The notes: generated by a model from the letters alone, not told the origin. A stretch of DNA of 64,000 bases from Oleiphilus messinensis (GCF_002162375.1 NZ_CP021425.1:3852766-3916765), one strand, 5' to 3'. Shown: positions 17,745 through 27,868, counted from the stretch's first letter. Program-made: numbers and translations.

Positions 17745-20411
17745 CTAGTCTGTCAAACGTTCGCCATTGGTTGTAAACAACGAGACCATAGAGCGGTCAC
17801 CGGACTTCCACAAGGCAAATATTTTATTGGAGTTGAGTTCGAGCTCCAATATCTGATCATCTTCCGGGGTACCAAACTGAAGTTTCCAGTCGAAAATTTG
17901 CTCCTCATCCAGAAAAGACTGAGCCATTAGTATCGCATCGAGACCACCACTGGAAGTCATACCTTCTTCCAATACACCTTCTGTATAACCGCCCAGCAAT
18001 TTCTGCTCAGAGTTGTTAATCACCACATTAAGAGATTGTTTTAAAGGGGCATTAAATTGATACAGATTTCGAGGATTGAAGGACTCCAATTCAGTAGACA
18101 AAATATCATACGAAGCAAGCCCTTCTGTGTCACCAAGATCTTCAATTTCATAGGCCGGAGTTTCAAAACTACCAGAATAAACAATAAACGGCGTTCGGCC
18201 CGACATCGCCAACAGGTCATCATCCATGGTTGAACCATACTGACGCAACTGCTCAGTTTCACCGGTAGAGCGGTCCAGTTTGGCCAAGGCAATATCTTTA
18301 CCACCATAAACTTCTTCTACTTCACCAAATGTTTCGAAGCCGATATTGACATCTGATCCCAAATCAACCAACTCCTTCAGGTTTTCATCCGCAGGCGTAC
18401 CCACTAATGTACCCCAGGCTTCTGTAAGTTCATCGTTTGATAGATCAAGGCGTGATACAAATGCATCCATGGCACCTGCATTTGTACTTGTTGTAACCAC
18501 TGTTTCCGCCTGGGATTGGAAGGATGCCCAATTCCCATCAGTATTACCGGCAACAAAGAACGATGTTGAATTACTGGAAATTGCTTTCAGAACGTCGTCG
18601 CCATCGCCACCAATATACAACTCACTCTTCGGTGAAAAGACAGTTTCATTGGAAACTCTGGAGAATACCCGCAAATAGCCATCCAAACCGCCAAGGTTCC
18701 CTGGACGACTCATACCGACCACAAAACCAATTAACGAATCATTATCATTGATCTCATCATTGGCGCCACCAGGATTTGCAGTACGGTAGGTTGCAATCGA
18801 TGTAGCAGGCAATGCGCCAAATGACGGGTCGGAAACGACAACTTCAGCGCCAATTGGCTGCCCAAAACGATCAAATATTTGCACAAAATTCGTTACACCT
18901 TCTGCAGACTCCCGATAGCCCAGTACGAGCAGATTCCCGTCAACATCGAAGACCATATCAACGATGTTCCCCTGATCCGCCTCAAAAATTAGCGGTTGAG
19001 TCCACTCATTAATACTGATCGTCAATTCCTGGCCATCAAAAATCGGACTCACTGTGCCCGCCTGGTTAACAATTTCGAACACGAGTCGTTCATCACGTCC
19101 CGGCTCGTTATCGTTATCCGTATCCAGAATGGTTATTTCAATTGTCGCTTCAGTCTGATCCTTATTAAAATGCACACGCCCCAGCTTGACGTTACCATTA
19201 TCACCGGGACTCAGATCATAGTCATCTTCACTACCTGTAGACGTTCCGACACCAACAACAAGTTGCACAAGTACCTCGTAGGACAACTCCTCCTGTACAG
19301 GGTTGCCTTCAGCATCCCGACTGATCAGAAACGTTCCGGGTGGTTTACTTAGCTGAAGCGTAAACACCTTTTTCTGACCTTCAGTCAGGACAACAGTTCG
19401 TTCACCCGCGAAAGAAACAACCGGTTCATTATCCTGAATTTGAAAAGGCGCGCTTCCGGTGCTGATAATGGCCAAACCTTCAATAACTTCTTCCAGCTCG
19501 ACTGTAAATGATTCGGTAAATTCACCAATTTTATCGTCAGCAACATAAGCACGGATATAACATTCTGTAACGCCAGGCTCAAAGGTCACCACACCAGGAA
19601 CATAAGGATCATCGGGGTTCGTGAGCGCATCACTTAACGGCGTACCCGGTATATAATCTACGGCATAGTCAACATTTTCTCTGGCATACGACTCGTTTGG
19701 CTCTGCAGTCTCTGGAAAGGATTCTTCAAACTGAGTGGTAAACGAATAGCGGACACGGGTAACCTCAACTGACGGTTGCGCCAGCCGAACGCTCATCAGT
19801 ACAGGATAGAAAACAGTCAAATTGCCATCAATGTTCACTTCCTTCGTTTGCAGGTCCGGAACTTCACACTTGGTATCATCGACCTCGTCTTCAGTAGTGT
19901 CCTCATCGTTTTCGCTATCCGTATTATCGGTATCGTCTCCGTTTTCATCCTCTGCGGGAGCCTGTGGATCTTTTGATGCTTCCGCTTCAATAATCTCCAC
20001 GGTCGCAATGTCAATCGTATTGTTCTCTACCGTAATGGTCCAACTGGTATTCCCCAGACGATTACCGTCATTCGCAGTTACCACGATCGCATCAGATGTC
20101 CCGATATCTTCATCTCCGCGACGCCCACCCGTAACGCCCGGTATTCCTCGAACAATAACGCCCTGGCGAGCCGAGTTGCTAGTTTTTTCCAAAGCAAGCC
20201 AATGTGGCTGATTCGCCAGACTGAAGTTGTGGATGTCATTACCACCGAATGACCCGAAATTATAAGAGTACTCTACCCCCAAATAAGCCCTCGTTGGAGG
20301 AGCCCCCAAAACGACAACTTCATTACTTGGTCCACTTCCCCCGCACCCGGATAAAAAAATCAAGACTGCGAACAAACCTAAAGCGCTGTAATTCCTAACC
20401 TTATTAAACAT
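17745..20411 (-). CDS. Large Calx-beta domain lipoprotein
   Basis: An 888-aa predicted lipoprotein of unknown role. The signal ends in LIFLSGCGG with the lipid cysteine around residue 23. A putative Ig-like start (PPTRAYLGVEYSYNFGS) is followed by a highly acidic linker (residues about 150-180, rich in Asp, Glu, Asn and Thr). Two Calx-beta-like modules follow, with ETFTVEL-type and DERLVFEIV motifs and acidic DTDNDNEPGRDE, which may bind calcium. The C-terminal half has repeats of GGDGDDVLKAISSNS and GGKDIALAKLDRSTG type, resembling SBBP-like beta-propeller repeats. The frame opens with a TTG at 20414; the adjacent ATG at 20411 is preferred. It is probably surface or periplasmic. The gene is convergent with the CBS-domain gene. 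Confidence 0.75.
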   Translation of the reverse strand: MFNKVRNYSALGLFAVLIFLSGCGGSGPSNEVVVLGAPPTRAYLGVEYSYNFGSFGGNDIHNFSLANQPHWLALEKTSNSARQGVIVRGIPGVTGGRRGDEDIGTSDAIVVTANDGNRLGNTSWTITVENNTIDIATVEIIEAEASKDPQAPAEDENGDDTDNTDSENDEDTTEDEVDDTKCEVPDLQTKEVNIDGNLTVFYPVLMSVRLAQPSVEVTRVRYSFTTQFEESFPETAEPNESYARENVDYAVDYIPGTPLSDALTNPDDPYVPGVVTFEPGVTECYIRAYVADDKIGEFTESFTVELEEVIEGLAIISTGSAPFQIQDNEPVVSFAGERTVVLTEGQKKVFTLQLSKPPGTFLISRDAEGNPVQEELSYEVLVQLVVGVGTSTGSEDDYDLSPGDNGNVKLGRVHFNKDQTEATIEITILDTDNDNEPGRDERLVFEIVNQAGTVSPIFDGQELTISINEWTQPLIFEADQGNIVDMVFDVDGNLLVLGYRESAEGVTNFVQIFDRFGQPIGAEVVVSDPSFGALPATSIATYRTANPGGANDEINDNDSLIGFVVGMSRPGNLGGLDGYLRVFSRVSNETVFSPKSELYIGGDGDDVLKAISSNSTSFFVAGNTDGNWASFQSQAETVVTTSTNAGAMDAFVSRLDLSNDELTEAWGTLVGTPADENLKELVDLGSDVNIGFETFGEVEEVYGGKDIALAKLDRSTGETEQLRQYGSTMDDDLLAMSGRTPFIVYSGSFETPAYEIEDLGDTEGLASYDILSTELESFNPRNLYQFNAPLKQSLNVVINNSEQKLLGGYTEGVLEEGMTSSGGLDAILMAQSFLDEEQIFDWKLQFGTPEDDQILELELNSNKIFALWKSGDRSMVSLFTTNGERLTD

Positions 20412-20689
20412 CAAAGAATCCAGTTATTTTTTTTCGATGAGTGGGGCGTATTTACGTTTCATCTATCACGCCGACCCGCAGGGGACGCCTCGAATTCGCT
20501 CAACAGAGATTAAAGATGAAACCTAAACACGCCCAGCTATTCGCTGATATTATTAAATTCGGCCAGTTTCAACCAGCCAGTCATGCTGAAAACCAATGTT
20601 GGTTCACACAACAGATGCAAACTTTAATACTTGGTTACAAAGTTTCACGACCGACAACAAACACGCCAACGGCTAATATTTACACAGGC
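20412..20689. other. Intergenic DNA between ligA and the lipoprotein gene
   Basis: About 280 bp without a convincing gene; both flanking genes are on the minus strand, so it should contain the lipoprotein promoter. No clear boxes or terminator seen. Confidence 0.4.
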
Positions 20690-22639
20690 TTACGACTCCA
20701 ACAAACTGCGATAGTCGTCCTCACTGATTACTCGCACTCCCTTGGCAACCGCATCCGAGATTTTTTTAGCGCCTACTTTGTCACCCGTGACCAGGTAGTC
20801 TGTATTTTTAGAAACTGACTTCCCTACTTTAGCACCCAGTTGTTTCGCCTGCTTCTCCATATCACCTCGGGTACCCGTAACCATCGTACCGGTAAAAACC
20901 AATTGTTTTCCCGCGATGGGCGTGTTCATATCGACCTTTTCAGAAACACGCTTGGTTTTTTGGAGATTAAAATCAAGCGCGTATATCTCTCGAAACTCGG
21001 CTTCGATTTTGTGTAAGTTTTCGGTAATGGCTGCGGCAGTGACTTGTGCAAATCCATCAATTTGCACCAGATCCTCAGCATCTAACTGGAATAAGGTGTC
21101 AATGGGGTGATGTTCAAGGAGGCGTTCTGAACTTCCGGGACCTAAACGGACAACACCAAATGCGGAGAGAAACCGCCAATCCTCAATAGCGATACTACGG
21201 CTCGCATTGAGTTGCGTAATGAGGTTTTGTGAGGTTTTTTCACCAAAGCCCATGTTTTCAAAGTCTTCTTGCTGTAACTGATAGATCTCGTGAACCTTGC
21301 GTATGCCACTGGCATAAAGCCGGGTGATTGTTGCCGGGCCAAAGCCATCAATATTACCCAGCGTTTTAAAAAAATGGATCATCGTATTTTCGGATTGAGC
21401 CGGACACAGGGCCCGGTTTGAACAAACCAGATGATCGCCTTCCCAGTCCAGAGAGCTATCACAGCTCGGACAATGCTCAGGCAATTGGGGATCTACGGGT
21501 TGTAACACATCTTCAATTTTTGGAATAACCAAACCACTTCGCACCAATTGTACCAAAGCTCCCGGGCCTACACCTTTGGCTTTTACCATGCCGTAATGGT
21601 GTAACGTAGCACGACTGATGGTAGCGCCACTCAATTTCGTAGGTTCCAGTTCCGCAACAGGACTGACCCGCCCTGTTCGGGAAGTTTGCGGCGTAACACC
21701 CAGAACCCGAACCTCTGCCTTTTCGACATTGGCTTTATAAGCGATTTGCCATCGGTGATGGTGACGGGTAGCCCCTAAACGCTCTTTTATCGCCTCATCC
21801 GTAGCTTCCAGAATCACGCCATCGACATCGAAGTCAACGGCTTCCCAGATTGATTCAGCGATTTTCTCGAAATCAGCCAGCAGGGTTTTATGGTCCCCTT
21901 TCCAATCGGGCAATAACTGAAACGGGAAAAACACCACGGCACCGGCATCTAACGCCAACTGAATACGCTCATCTACTTTCTTTTCGGCAATGATGGCCGC
22001 CTGAATGTTCCGTGAATTTTCAAAAAATTCACTCAAGTACTCATCAAAGTAACTTTTCTTGATTACGATTTCGCCAGGACCAAGCCCCCTTTCACCACCT
22101 TCTGCAACCTGCAGACCACGGTTAAATGCGCGCGTCACATCTTGTCCGCGATAACCATCGCCGCGGGTGTAAAGTCGCGCTCCATCGTCAAAAGCAGCAT
22201 AGCCATCCAGCTTGGGCGTAACCCTGATTTCCAGTTCGGTCGCAGTGTCGCTGTCATCGCCTGATCGGGCTTTTTGCAACCGCTCAATCCACTTTTCAAT
22301 TTCCGCTTTGGAGTACGCCTTATCAGTAGAAAGCATACGAGCTGGGAGTTGCACTGTTTTCGCCTCAGGCACAGCTTCCGGCTCAACCTCATGGAGATAT
22401 GTATTTTCAGGCTGCAACTGTTCCAGCACGGATCTTATGTGATCATATTTGACATCATCAATGGCAGGCGCTCCCGCGCGATAAAGCGCATTGGCCATCT
22501 TGAGCAATCGTTCCAGTACTGATGGGTCTTCATTTGTATAGTCGTTCTCACTCTTGAGTAACGATTCAAATTGAACTTCAGAGAGGGGGTTATCCAGATT
22601 CAGAGTCTCAAGGACTTCTTTTTGCTTCGCAGTCAACAT
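20690..22639 (-). CDS. ligA: Divergent NAD-dependent DNA ligase (LigA-type)
   Basis: Predicted to seal DNA nicks using NAD+. The order of domains is that of LigA: Ia-like N-terminus (ALYRAGAPAIDDVKYD), adenylation domain with PKLDG (K143 as the AMP-accepting lysine), TRGDGYRGQDVT, GEIVIKKSYF, DGVILEAT and WQIAYK. An OB fold follows (SRTGRVSPVAELEP), then a four-Cys zinc finger (CPSCDSS...CSNRALCP), HhH motifs and a C-terminal BRCT domain. About 649 aa is near normal. Sequence is unusually divergent: by eye the motif IV lysine (DGVVIK) is Glu, and the Glu before PKLDG is Thr. The ATG at 22639 is chosen because the longer start at 22696 lies inside a terminator hairpin. It follows zipA, the standard ligA site in pseudomonads. 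Confidence 0.85.
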   Translation of the reverse strand: MLTAKQKEVLETLNLDNPLSEVQFESLLKSENDYTNEDPSVLERLLKMANALYRAGAPAIDDVKYDHIRSVLEQLQPENTYLHEVEPEAVPEAKTVQLPARMLSTDKAYSKAEIEKWIERLQKARSGDDSDTATELEIRVTPKLDGYAAFDDGARLYTRGDGYRGQDVTRAFNRGLQVAEGGERGLGPGEIVIKKSYFDEYLSEFFENSRNIQAAIIAEKKVDERIQLALDAGAVVFFPFQLLPDWKGDHKTLLADFEKIAESIWEAVDFDVDGVILEATDEAIKERLGATRHHHRWQIAYKANVEKAEVRVLGVTPQTSRTGRVSPVAELEPTKLSGATISRATLHHYGMVKAKGVGPGALVQLVRSGLVIPKIEDVLQPVDPQLPEHCPSCDSSLDWEGDHLVCSNRALCPAQSENTMIHFFKTLGNIDGFGPATITRLYASGIRKVHEIYQLQQEDFENMGFGEKTSQNLITQLNASRSIAIEDWRFLSAFGVVRLGPGSSERLLEHHPIDTLFQLDAEDLVQIDGFAQVTAAAITENLHKIEAEFREIYALDFNLQKTKRVSEKVDMNTPIAGKQLVFTGTMVTGTRGDMEKQAKQLGAKVGKSVSKNTDYLVTGDKVGAKKISDAVAKGVRVISEDDYRSLLES

Positions 22640-22650
22640 TGATAAATACT

Positions 22651-22697
22651 TAATAACAAAATGGCGGTTCGGAGCCCTGTGGCTCCGAACCGCCATA
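22651..22697 (-). terminator. Strong hairpin terminator between zipA and ligA
   Basis: A perfect 16-bp stem (22661-22676 with 22681-22696) around a 4-nt loop. On the minus strand it is followed by TTTTGTTATT. It lies in the 81-bp gap between zipA and ligA and should stop or attenuate smc/zipA transcripts before ligA. Confidence 0.8.
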
Positions 22698-22720
22698 ATT
22701 TCAGGTAGGTAGATCCGATT

Positions 22721-24157
22721 TTAATGATGAACAGACAACTGTTGCTTCCGCTCAAACTCTCGAATTCTCTGTTTACAATGCTCTAATGTCTGAGGGGTAA
22801 ACACGCTTCTGCGTTCATCCTTCATCTCGCCTTTAAGGTTTTTGACAACACATTGTGCAGTTTCAACCATGTAATCAAACGCACGCATGTTATTTGAAGG
22901 TCCGGGCAAGCTCATGAAAAAACTAACTCCGGGTGTTCGTATGCGTTCGATTGCTTCGACATCGAAGTAGCCAGGCTCGCAAGCATTTGCCACACTAAAC
23001 TGAACCGGGCTGCTGCTTTCGATTTCTTCATGGCGGTGGAAAATAGCCATTTCACCATGCTCCATGCCACAAGCTTCAAACAAGCGCTGTAAATCGACAC
23101 CTTTAAACCCTTCCGGGTCTTTACTCATCACATTGATAATGATTACTTCCTGAGCAGGCTTGTTCTGCTTTCTGGACTTGTCTTCAACTTTCCGTCCCTT
23201 CATGATTCTGCCGGAGAAGAAGCCATATTTCTTGGTGGGCTGATCCGGTAATGAATCACCGCTGTCTGACAGTTTGGCGGTCTCATGCTTCGCAATTGTT
23301 GATTTCGCTGGGGGATCCGCTTGTACAGAAGTTGTGGTTTGAACAGAAGCCACAGCAGTTTCAGCCGCACTTTCTACGTTTGCTTCCTGCTCGACAGACT
23401 GTTGATGAATTCCGGTATTCTCCAGCGCATCAACATCCTCTTCTTGCACGCTATTTTCTCGAACCGGATTGTTTTCTCGAACAGGATTGTCATCTCGATA
23501 AACAGTATCATCCCGACGGTCAGAAAACGCTTGTACATTGTTACGAATAAAACGATCCGGTTCAGGAGAAACAACTCGGGTATCCAGAACTGGTGGCTCT
23601 TCATCGTCGATATCTTCGCCTGGATGACTTTGCGCGATACCTGATTCTGCCTTCACATGGCCGTCAAAATGCATATCCTGCGCATCCTGATCCAGGAAAA
23701 AAGGCTCCAACTCATCAGCGCCTGGACTCGCGGCCCACGTATCTTGATCACTATCTTTAACATCAACAGAGCCCAACGACTTGTCGCCAACTGATTGGTC
23801 CTGCAGTCCATTGTCGGGCTCAAAGCCCACACCGTCTGCGCCAACGCCGGAGTCCCGCTGCACCACACGTGCTTTTGGGGGCTGGTAGTTTGCGCCATAT
23901 TTTGTCGCATCGAATGCGGCATCCCCACTTGCAGAATCGATACCGGGTCGAACGACTCGAGCCCCTCCCCCTGGTAGCTCCGGATTAAAATCTTCATCAA
24001 GCGGTGTTGAATCTGAAAAGTTATCCCCATTCATTGAGCGGGACATATTATCTGCGTCGGAACGGGCTCTACGCATACGACGATAGCCGTCTATTAAAAT
24101 GCCAAGAATGATAATGATGCCAATGACAATCAACCACTCTCGTAAACTCATGTCCAT
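22721..24157 (-). CDS. zipA: Cell division protein ZipA
   Basis: ZipA anchors FtsZ to the inner membrane during divisome assembly. The protein of 478 aa starts with a short periplasmic piece and a membrane helix (WLIVIGIIIILGILIDGYRRMRRAR). A long acidic, Asp/Pro/Gln-rich linker follows (about residues 40-330), and the C-terminal FtsZ-binding domain is at about 340-470 (EVIIINVMSKDPEGFKG, FHRHEEIESSSPVQFSVAN, PGVSFFMSLPGP). The linker is longer than in E. coli (328 aa total). It contains a small internal duplication of six codons (NPVREN). smc lies 168 bp upstream on the same strand. Confidence 0.94.
   Translation of the reverse strand: MDMSLREWLIVIGIIIILGILIDGYRRMRRARSDADNMSRSMNGDNFSDSTPLDEDFNPELPGGGARVVRPGIDSASGDAAFDATKYGANYQPPKARVVQRDSGVGADGVGFEPDNGLQDQSVGDKSLGSVDVKDSDQDTWAASPGADELEPFFLDQDAQDMHFDGHVKAESGIAQSHPGEDIDDEEPPVLDTRVVSPEPDRFIRNNVQAFSDRRDDTVYRDDNPVRENNPVRENSVQEEDVDALENTGIHQQSVEQEANVESAAETAVASVQTTTSVQADPPAKSTIAKHETAKLSDSGDSLPDQPTKKYGFFSGRIMKGRKVEDKSRKQNKPAQEVIIINVMSKDPEGFKGVDLQRLFEACGMEHGEMAIFHRHEEIESSSPVQFSVANACEPGYFDVEAIERIRTPGVSFFMSLPGPSNNMRAFDYMVETAQCVVKNLKGEMKDERRSVFTPQTLEHCKQRIREFERKQQLSVHH
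23454..23489 (-). repeat. 18-bp tandem duplication in the zipA linker
   Basis: Two 18-bp units (23454-23471 and 23472-23489) differ at one base and encode NPVREN twice; a third degenerate copy follows. It is in frame, so only linker length is affected. Confidence 0.75.
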
Positions 24158-24325
24158 ATAAACAAAACCTATGGTTTACTGTAGTACGTTATTGATAAGT
24201 AATGTATTCAATGATGCCAGAAATAGCAATGTTTAGCACGGCAACAAGCGCTGACAATTTATCGGCCGGCCCTATCGATTCCCTCGCCGGAATCCCGTAA
24301 CTGCCCGACCCGGAAACCTTTAATT

Positions 24326-27300
24326 TCATATCTCGGCCAAAGCGACGGCCTCTTCTACATCCACCGATACAAGACGAGACACACCGGGTTCATGCATCGT
24401 TACCCCCATTAACTGATCAGCCATCTCCATGGCAATTTTATTGTGGGAGATATAGATAAACTGCACCTGACTGGACATTTCTTTCACCATATTGGCGTAA
24501 CGAGCCACGTTAGCATCATCCAGAGGCGCATCAACTTCGTCAAGCATACAAAAAGGTGCCGGGTTCAACTGGAAAATCGAGAAAATTAACGCGATCGCCG
24601 TCAGCGCTTTCTCCCCCCCGGATAACAGATGAATCGTACTGTTCTTCTTTCCGGGAGGCCGCGCCATGATCGCCACACCCGTTTCAAGCAAATCATCACC
24701 CGTGAGTTCCAGATACGCATGCCCTCCTCCAAAAACCTTGGGGAACAGCATCTGGAGCCCGTTATTGACCTGCTCAAAAGTGTCTTTAAAGCGGGAGCGG
24801 GTTTCCTTATCAATCTTGCGGATAGCGGTCTCCAAGGTCTCCAACGCTTCAATCAAATCCTCATGCTGGGTGTCGAGGTAAGACTTCCTTTCACTCTGAA
24901 TCTTATATTCTTCAATTGCGGCCAGATTGATTGCACCCAACCGGGATACCCGTTGCACTATTTTGCCAAGCTCTTCTTCCCACAGGGCTATCGTTGCTTC
25001 CTCGGGAATGGTATCAACGACCGTTTTAAGATCATGGTTTTCTTCTTTCAATTGTTCAATCAAACCATTTCGCTTGATCTCCAGTGCCTGCAATGCCATA
25101 CGCTGATCCTGCAGCTGGCCTCTAACGGTCTGAACCCGTTGTTCAATCTGATGTCGGTCAGTCTCCCCCGAGCGCAATTGCTGCTCGACCTGATCCAACT
25201 CTTCCCTTGCCTTTGCCAGACCCTCTTCTTCAAAGACTCGTCGCTCCAGTAAAGCTTCCAACTCTATCTGCATATCATCGATCGGGAACATGAGCTCTTC
25301 AAGCGATTCAATCCAGGTTTCAATCTTTTCACTCAGTTGATTTTTCTGCAGTTCAAAACGTTCCAGAGCCGTGGTTAAAGAATGCCTCTGAGAGCGCAGA
25401 TTCTCGACCCGTAATTGCAATTGATGTGATTGATCTTTACTGTGGCGAGCCTGCTGTCGCAACTGATCAAAGCTGGCACGAATTTCATCCCGATTTGCCA
25501 GCAAACGCTCACGTTCGTCGGCGTCCTGATCAACATGCTGCATTGACAGATGCCAACGCTCCCTCGCCTCAAGCAACGCGCCCTCTTCCATTTCCAGAGC
25601 CAACGCTGTTTCGCTTAATTCATCATCAAGCGAACCGATACGCGCGCTAATTTGTTCCTGTTTTGCTTTCAAGCCACTCAAGCGGGACTGGATTTCACTG
25701 AGGGTTCGCTGCAATTGACTCTGCCTGCCACGACAGGCTTCGCGCTTCGCCTCGGCATCTTGCAAAGACTGTCGATGGTGCTCAAGGTCTGCCACCAGCT
25801 GATCCCGAGCAGCAAGGCATTCCTCAAGAGAGGAAGATAACGTTCGCAGTTCTGCCTGACGATCCAGCGTACTGCCTGATTGTTCCTGATCTGGACAAAT
25901 TAACCAGTCCGCCCCCAGCCAGTACCCCTCAGGTGTCAGCAGACTTGAGCCAGCGGCCAGAGATTTTCGTCGCGACAAACCCTCTTCCAGGGAGTCAACC
26001 AGAAGCACCGATGACAATAACGACTGGAGCATCGGCTGGCAGGCACCTTCCAGGTTTACATTGACAACAGAGCTCAGCGTTCCATCCTGGCTTTGTTTTC
26101 CATCCAGGCTTCGTTTTTCGCCCGGGAGCGCGCCAACAACTGTTTTCTGGATAAACGGAAAGGGTGCCTGGCAGAGCAGCTCTGGATCCAGAGTCTCCAG
26201 AGAATCCACACAGAGGCCATTTAGTAACGGTCGCAGAACGGTTTCTGCAGCTTTGCGCCATTGCAACTCGACGGAAAGACATTCAGCAAGGCGGGGCATA
26301 CCATCCAGACCCGCATCCTGCAACCAGCGTATCTGCAACGAGTCATCCTGTCCCAGCATCGCTTCCTGGAGGGCTTTAATCGAAGCAAGTCGACCACTTA
26401 GTTCTTGCTCTTGTTTACGGTTAAGCGAGAGCTGATCATCCAGTCCGACAACATGCTCACGCGCCTGCTCGACCTGATCGTTATAGCCTTCAATTTCTTC
26501 CTTTAGAAGTGCATCGATTTCTTCTTCCTGAAGTAGTTGCTCACTGAGTTCGTGTATTTCGCTGGTGTCGAGCTGATCGCGAAACGTCATGGTATCCTGG
26601 CGCAATTTCTCCAGTCGATCCCGGTGTTTTCGAATACTCTGTTCAAGGTTTTGAATATGGGATTGCTCGAGTTCAGCATTTTTTCGTGCTTCTGAGGAAC
26701 GGAGGTTAAAATCATCCCAGTTGTGTTGCCACTGATGCATTTCCTCTTCAGCAATCGCCAGGCGCTCTCCGGCGTCCTCCGAGAGCGCTTGCCGTTCTTC
26801 GAATTCGGGCTCAAGCGAAACTAATTCTTCATTGATACTTTCAAGTCGAGCACTCTCATCCTCTATTTCATGCAACAAATGGCGATACTGAATATCACCT
26901 TCATCACGATCGCGCTTCACCTGATCAATACGCTCTTTTTGATGCTTTAATGCTTGTTCCAGTCGCGCGATTTCAGAACTGGCCTGATAAAATGATTCCT
27001 GGATACGGCTCAGCTTTTCAGCCTTTTCATGCTGTTGAAGACGCAAATCCTCGATGCCTGAATCATTCCCGGTACGGTGAGAAATCGCTTTTTCCAATTC
27101 CACTTCAGTAGTCTGGATAACCTGATCCTGTTGCAACATGGCATCATTCAACGATTTCCACTTCATGCCGATTAATTGCGCTTTTTTCAGGCGCTCATCT
27201 TTTTTCAACTCAGTGTACTTTTCTGCAGCGACGGCTTGCCGGTGCAAGTGCTGTAGCTGCCGGTCCAGCTCTTCCCGGATATCCGTCAAACGATCAAGGT

Positions 27301-27868
27301 TTTCCTGAGTTCGCCGCATACGGCTCTCTGTTTCCTTTCGGCGCTCCTTGTACTTGGAAATTCCGGCGGCTTCCTCGATATAGACACGGAGCTCGTCCGG
27401 TTTCGATTCGATGAGCTTCGAAATCATACCCTGTTCGATGATGGCATAACTTCGGGGACCCAAACCGGTTCCAAGGAAAATATCTGTAATATCCCGTCGT
27501 CGGCATTTCGTACCATTCAGAAAATACTCGGATGTACCTTCCCGCGTCACCTTGCGCCGGATTGCGACTTCTCCGAAATTGGCGTATTCACCTTGCAGCT
27601 TCCCCAGACTATTATCAAAAATAAGCTCAATAGAGGCTTGACCAACGGGTTTACGGGTTGCTGCACCATTGAAGATGACATCTGTCATCGATTCACCACG
27701 CAGGTGTTTCGCAGAACTCTCCCCCATTACCCAGCGTACGGCGTCAATAATATTTGACTTGCCGCACCCATTCGGACCAACAATGGATGTTAAGTTGTTC
27801 GGAAATGGTACTGTTGTGGGGTCAACAAAGGACTTAAACCCTGCCAACTTTATCGATTTTAGACGCAT
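24326..27868 (-). CDS. smc: Chromosome partition protein Smc
   Basis: Smc is the ATPase core of the Smc-ScpAB condensin that organises and segregates the chromosome. The 1180-aa protein shows the N-terminal Walker A GPNGCGKSNIIDAVRWVMGE and two long coiled coils (about 170-500 and 680-1020). A hinge region lies at about 510-660. The C-terminal ABC signature LLSGGEKALTAIALIFSIF and Walker B FCMLDEVDAPLDD are intact. Its partners scpA and scpB are also in this window, about 4 kb away on the same strand but not in the same operon. Genomes with Smc-ScpAB usually lack MukBEF. zipA is downstream. Confidence 0.97.
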   Translation of the reverse strand: MRLKSIKLAGFKSFVDPTTVPFPNNLTSIVGPNGCGKSNIIDAVRWVMGESSAKHLRGESMTDVIFNGAATRKPVGQASIELIFDNSLGKLQGEYANFGEVAIRRKVTREGTSEYFLNGTKCRRRDITDIFLGTGLGPRSYAIIEQGMISKLIESKPDELRVYIEEAAGISKYKERRKETESRMRRTQENLDRLTDIREELDRQLQHLHRQAVAAEKYTELKKDERLKKAQLIGMKWKSLNDAMLQQDQVIQTTEVELEKAISHRTGNDSGIEDLRLQQHEKAEKLSRIQESFYQASSEIARLEQALKHQKERIDQVKRDRDEGDIQYRHLLHEIEDESARLESINEELVSLEPEFEERQALSEDAGERLAIAEEEMHQWQHNWDDFNLRSSEARKNAELEQSHIQNLEQSIRKHRDRLEKLRQDTMTFRDQLDTSEIHELSEQLLQEEEIDALLKEEIEGYNDQVEQAREHVVGLDDQLSLNRKQEQELSGRLASIKALQEAMLGQDDSLQIRWLQDAGLDGMPRLAECLSVELQWRKAAETVLRPLLNGLCVDSLETLDPELLCQAPFPFIQKTVVGALPGEKRSLDGKQSQDGTLSSVVNVNLEGACQPMLQSLLSSVLLVDSLEEGLSRRKSLAAGSSLLTPEGYWLGADWLICPDQEQSGSTLDRQAELRTLSSSLEECLAARDQLVADLEHHRQSLQDAEAKREACRGRQSQLQRTLSEIQSRLSGLKAKQEQISARIGSLDDELSETALALEMEEGALLEARERWHLSMQHVDQDADERERLLANRDEIRASFDQLRQQARHSKDQSHQLQLRVENLRSQRHSLTTALERFELQKNQLSEKIETWIESLEELMFPIDDMQIELEALLERRVFEEEGLAKAREELDQVEQQLRSGETDRHQIEQRVQTVRGQLQDQRMALQALEIKRNGLIEQLKEENHDLKTVVDTIPEEATIALWEEELGKIVQRVSRLGAINLAAIEEYKIQSERKSYLDTQHEDLIEALETLETAIRKIDKETRSRFKDTFEQVNNGLQMLFPKVFGGGHAYLELTGDDLLETGVAIMARPPGKKNSTIHLLSGGEKALTAIALIFSIFQLNPAPFCMLDEVDAPLDDANVARYANMVKEMSSQVQFIYISHNKIAMEMADQLMGVTMHEPGVSRLVSVDVEEAVALAEI

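Noticed and set aside
22200-22275. Charge swap (E173 and K290) in LigA
   Set aside because: Gapless alignment of GEIVIKKSYF with GEVFLPQAGF keeps the motif III Glu, so only the motif IV lysine differs.
22640-22696. Longer LigA start at 22696
   Set aside because: The ATG lies in the stem of the zipA-ligA terminator and codes for hairpin-derived residues, not the LigA N-terminus.
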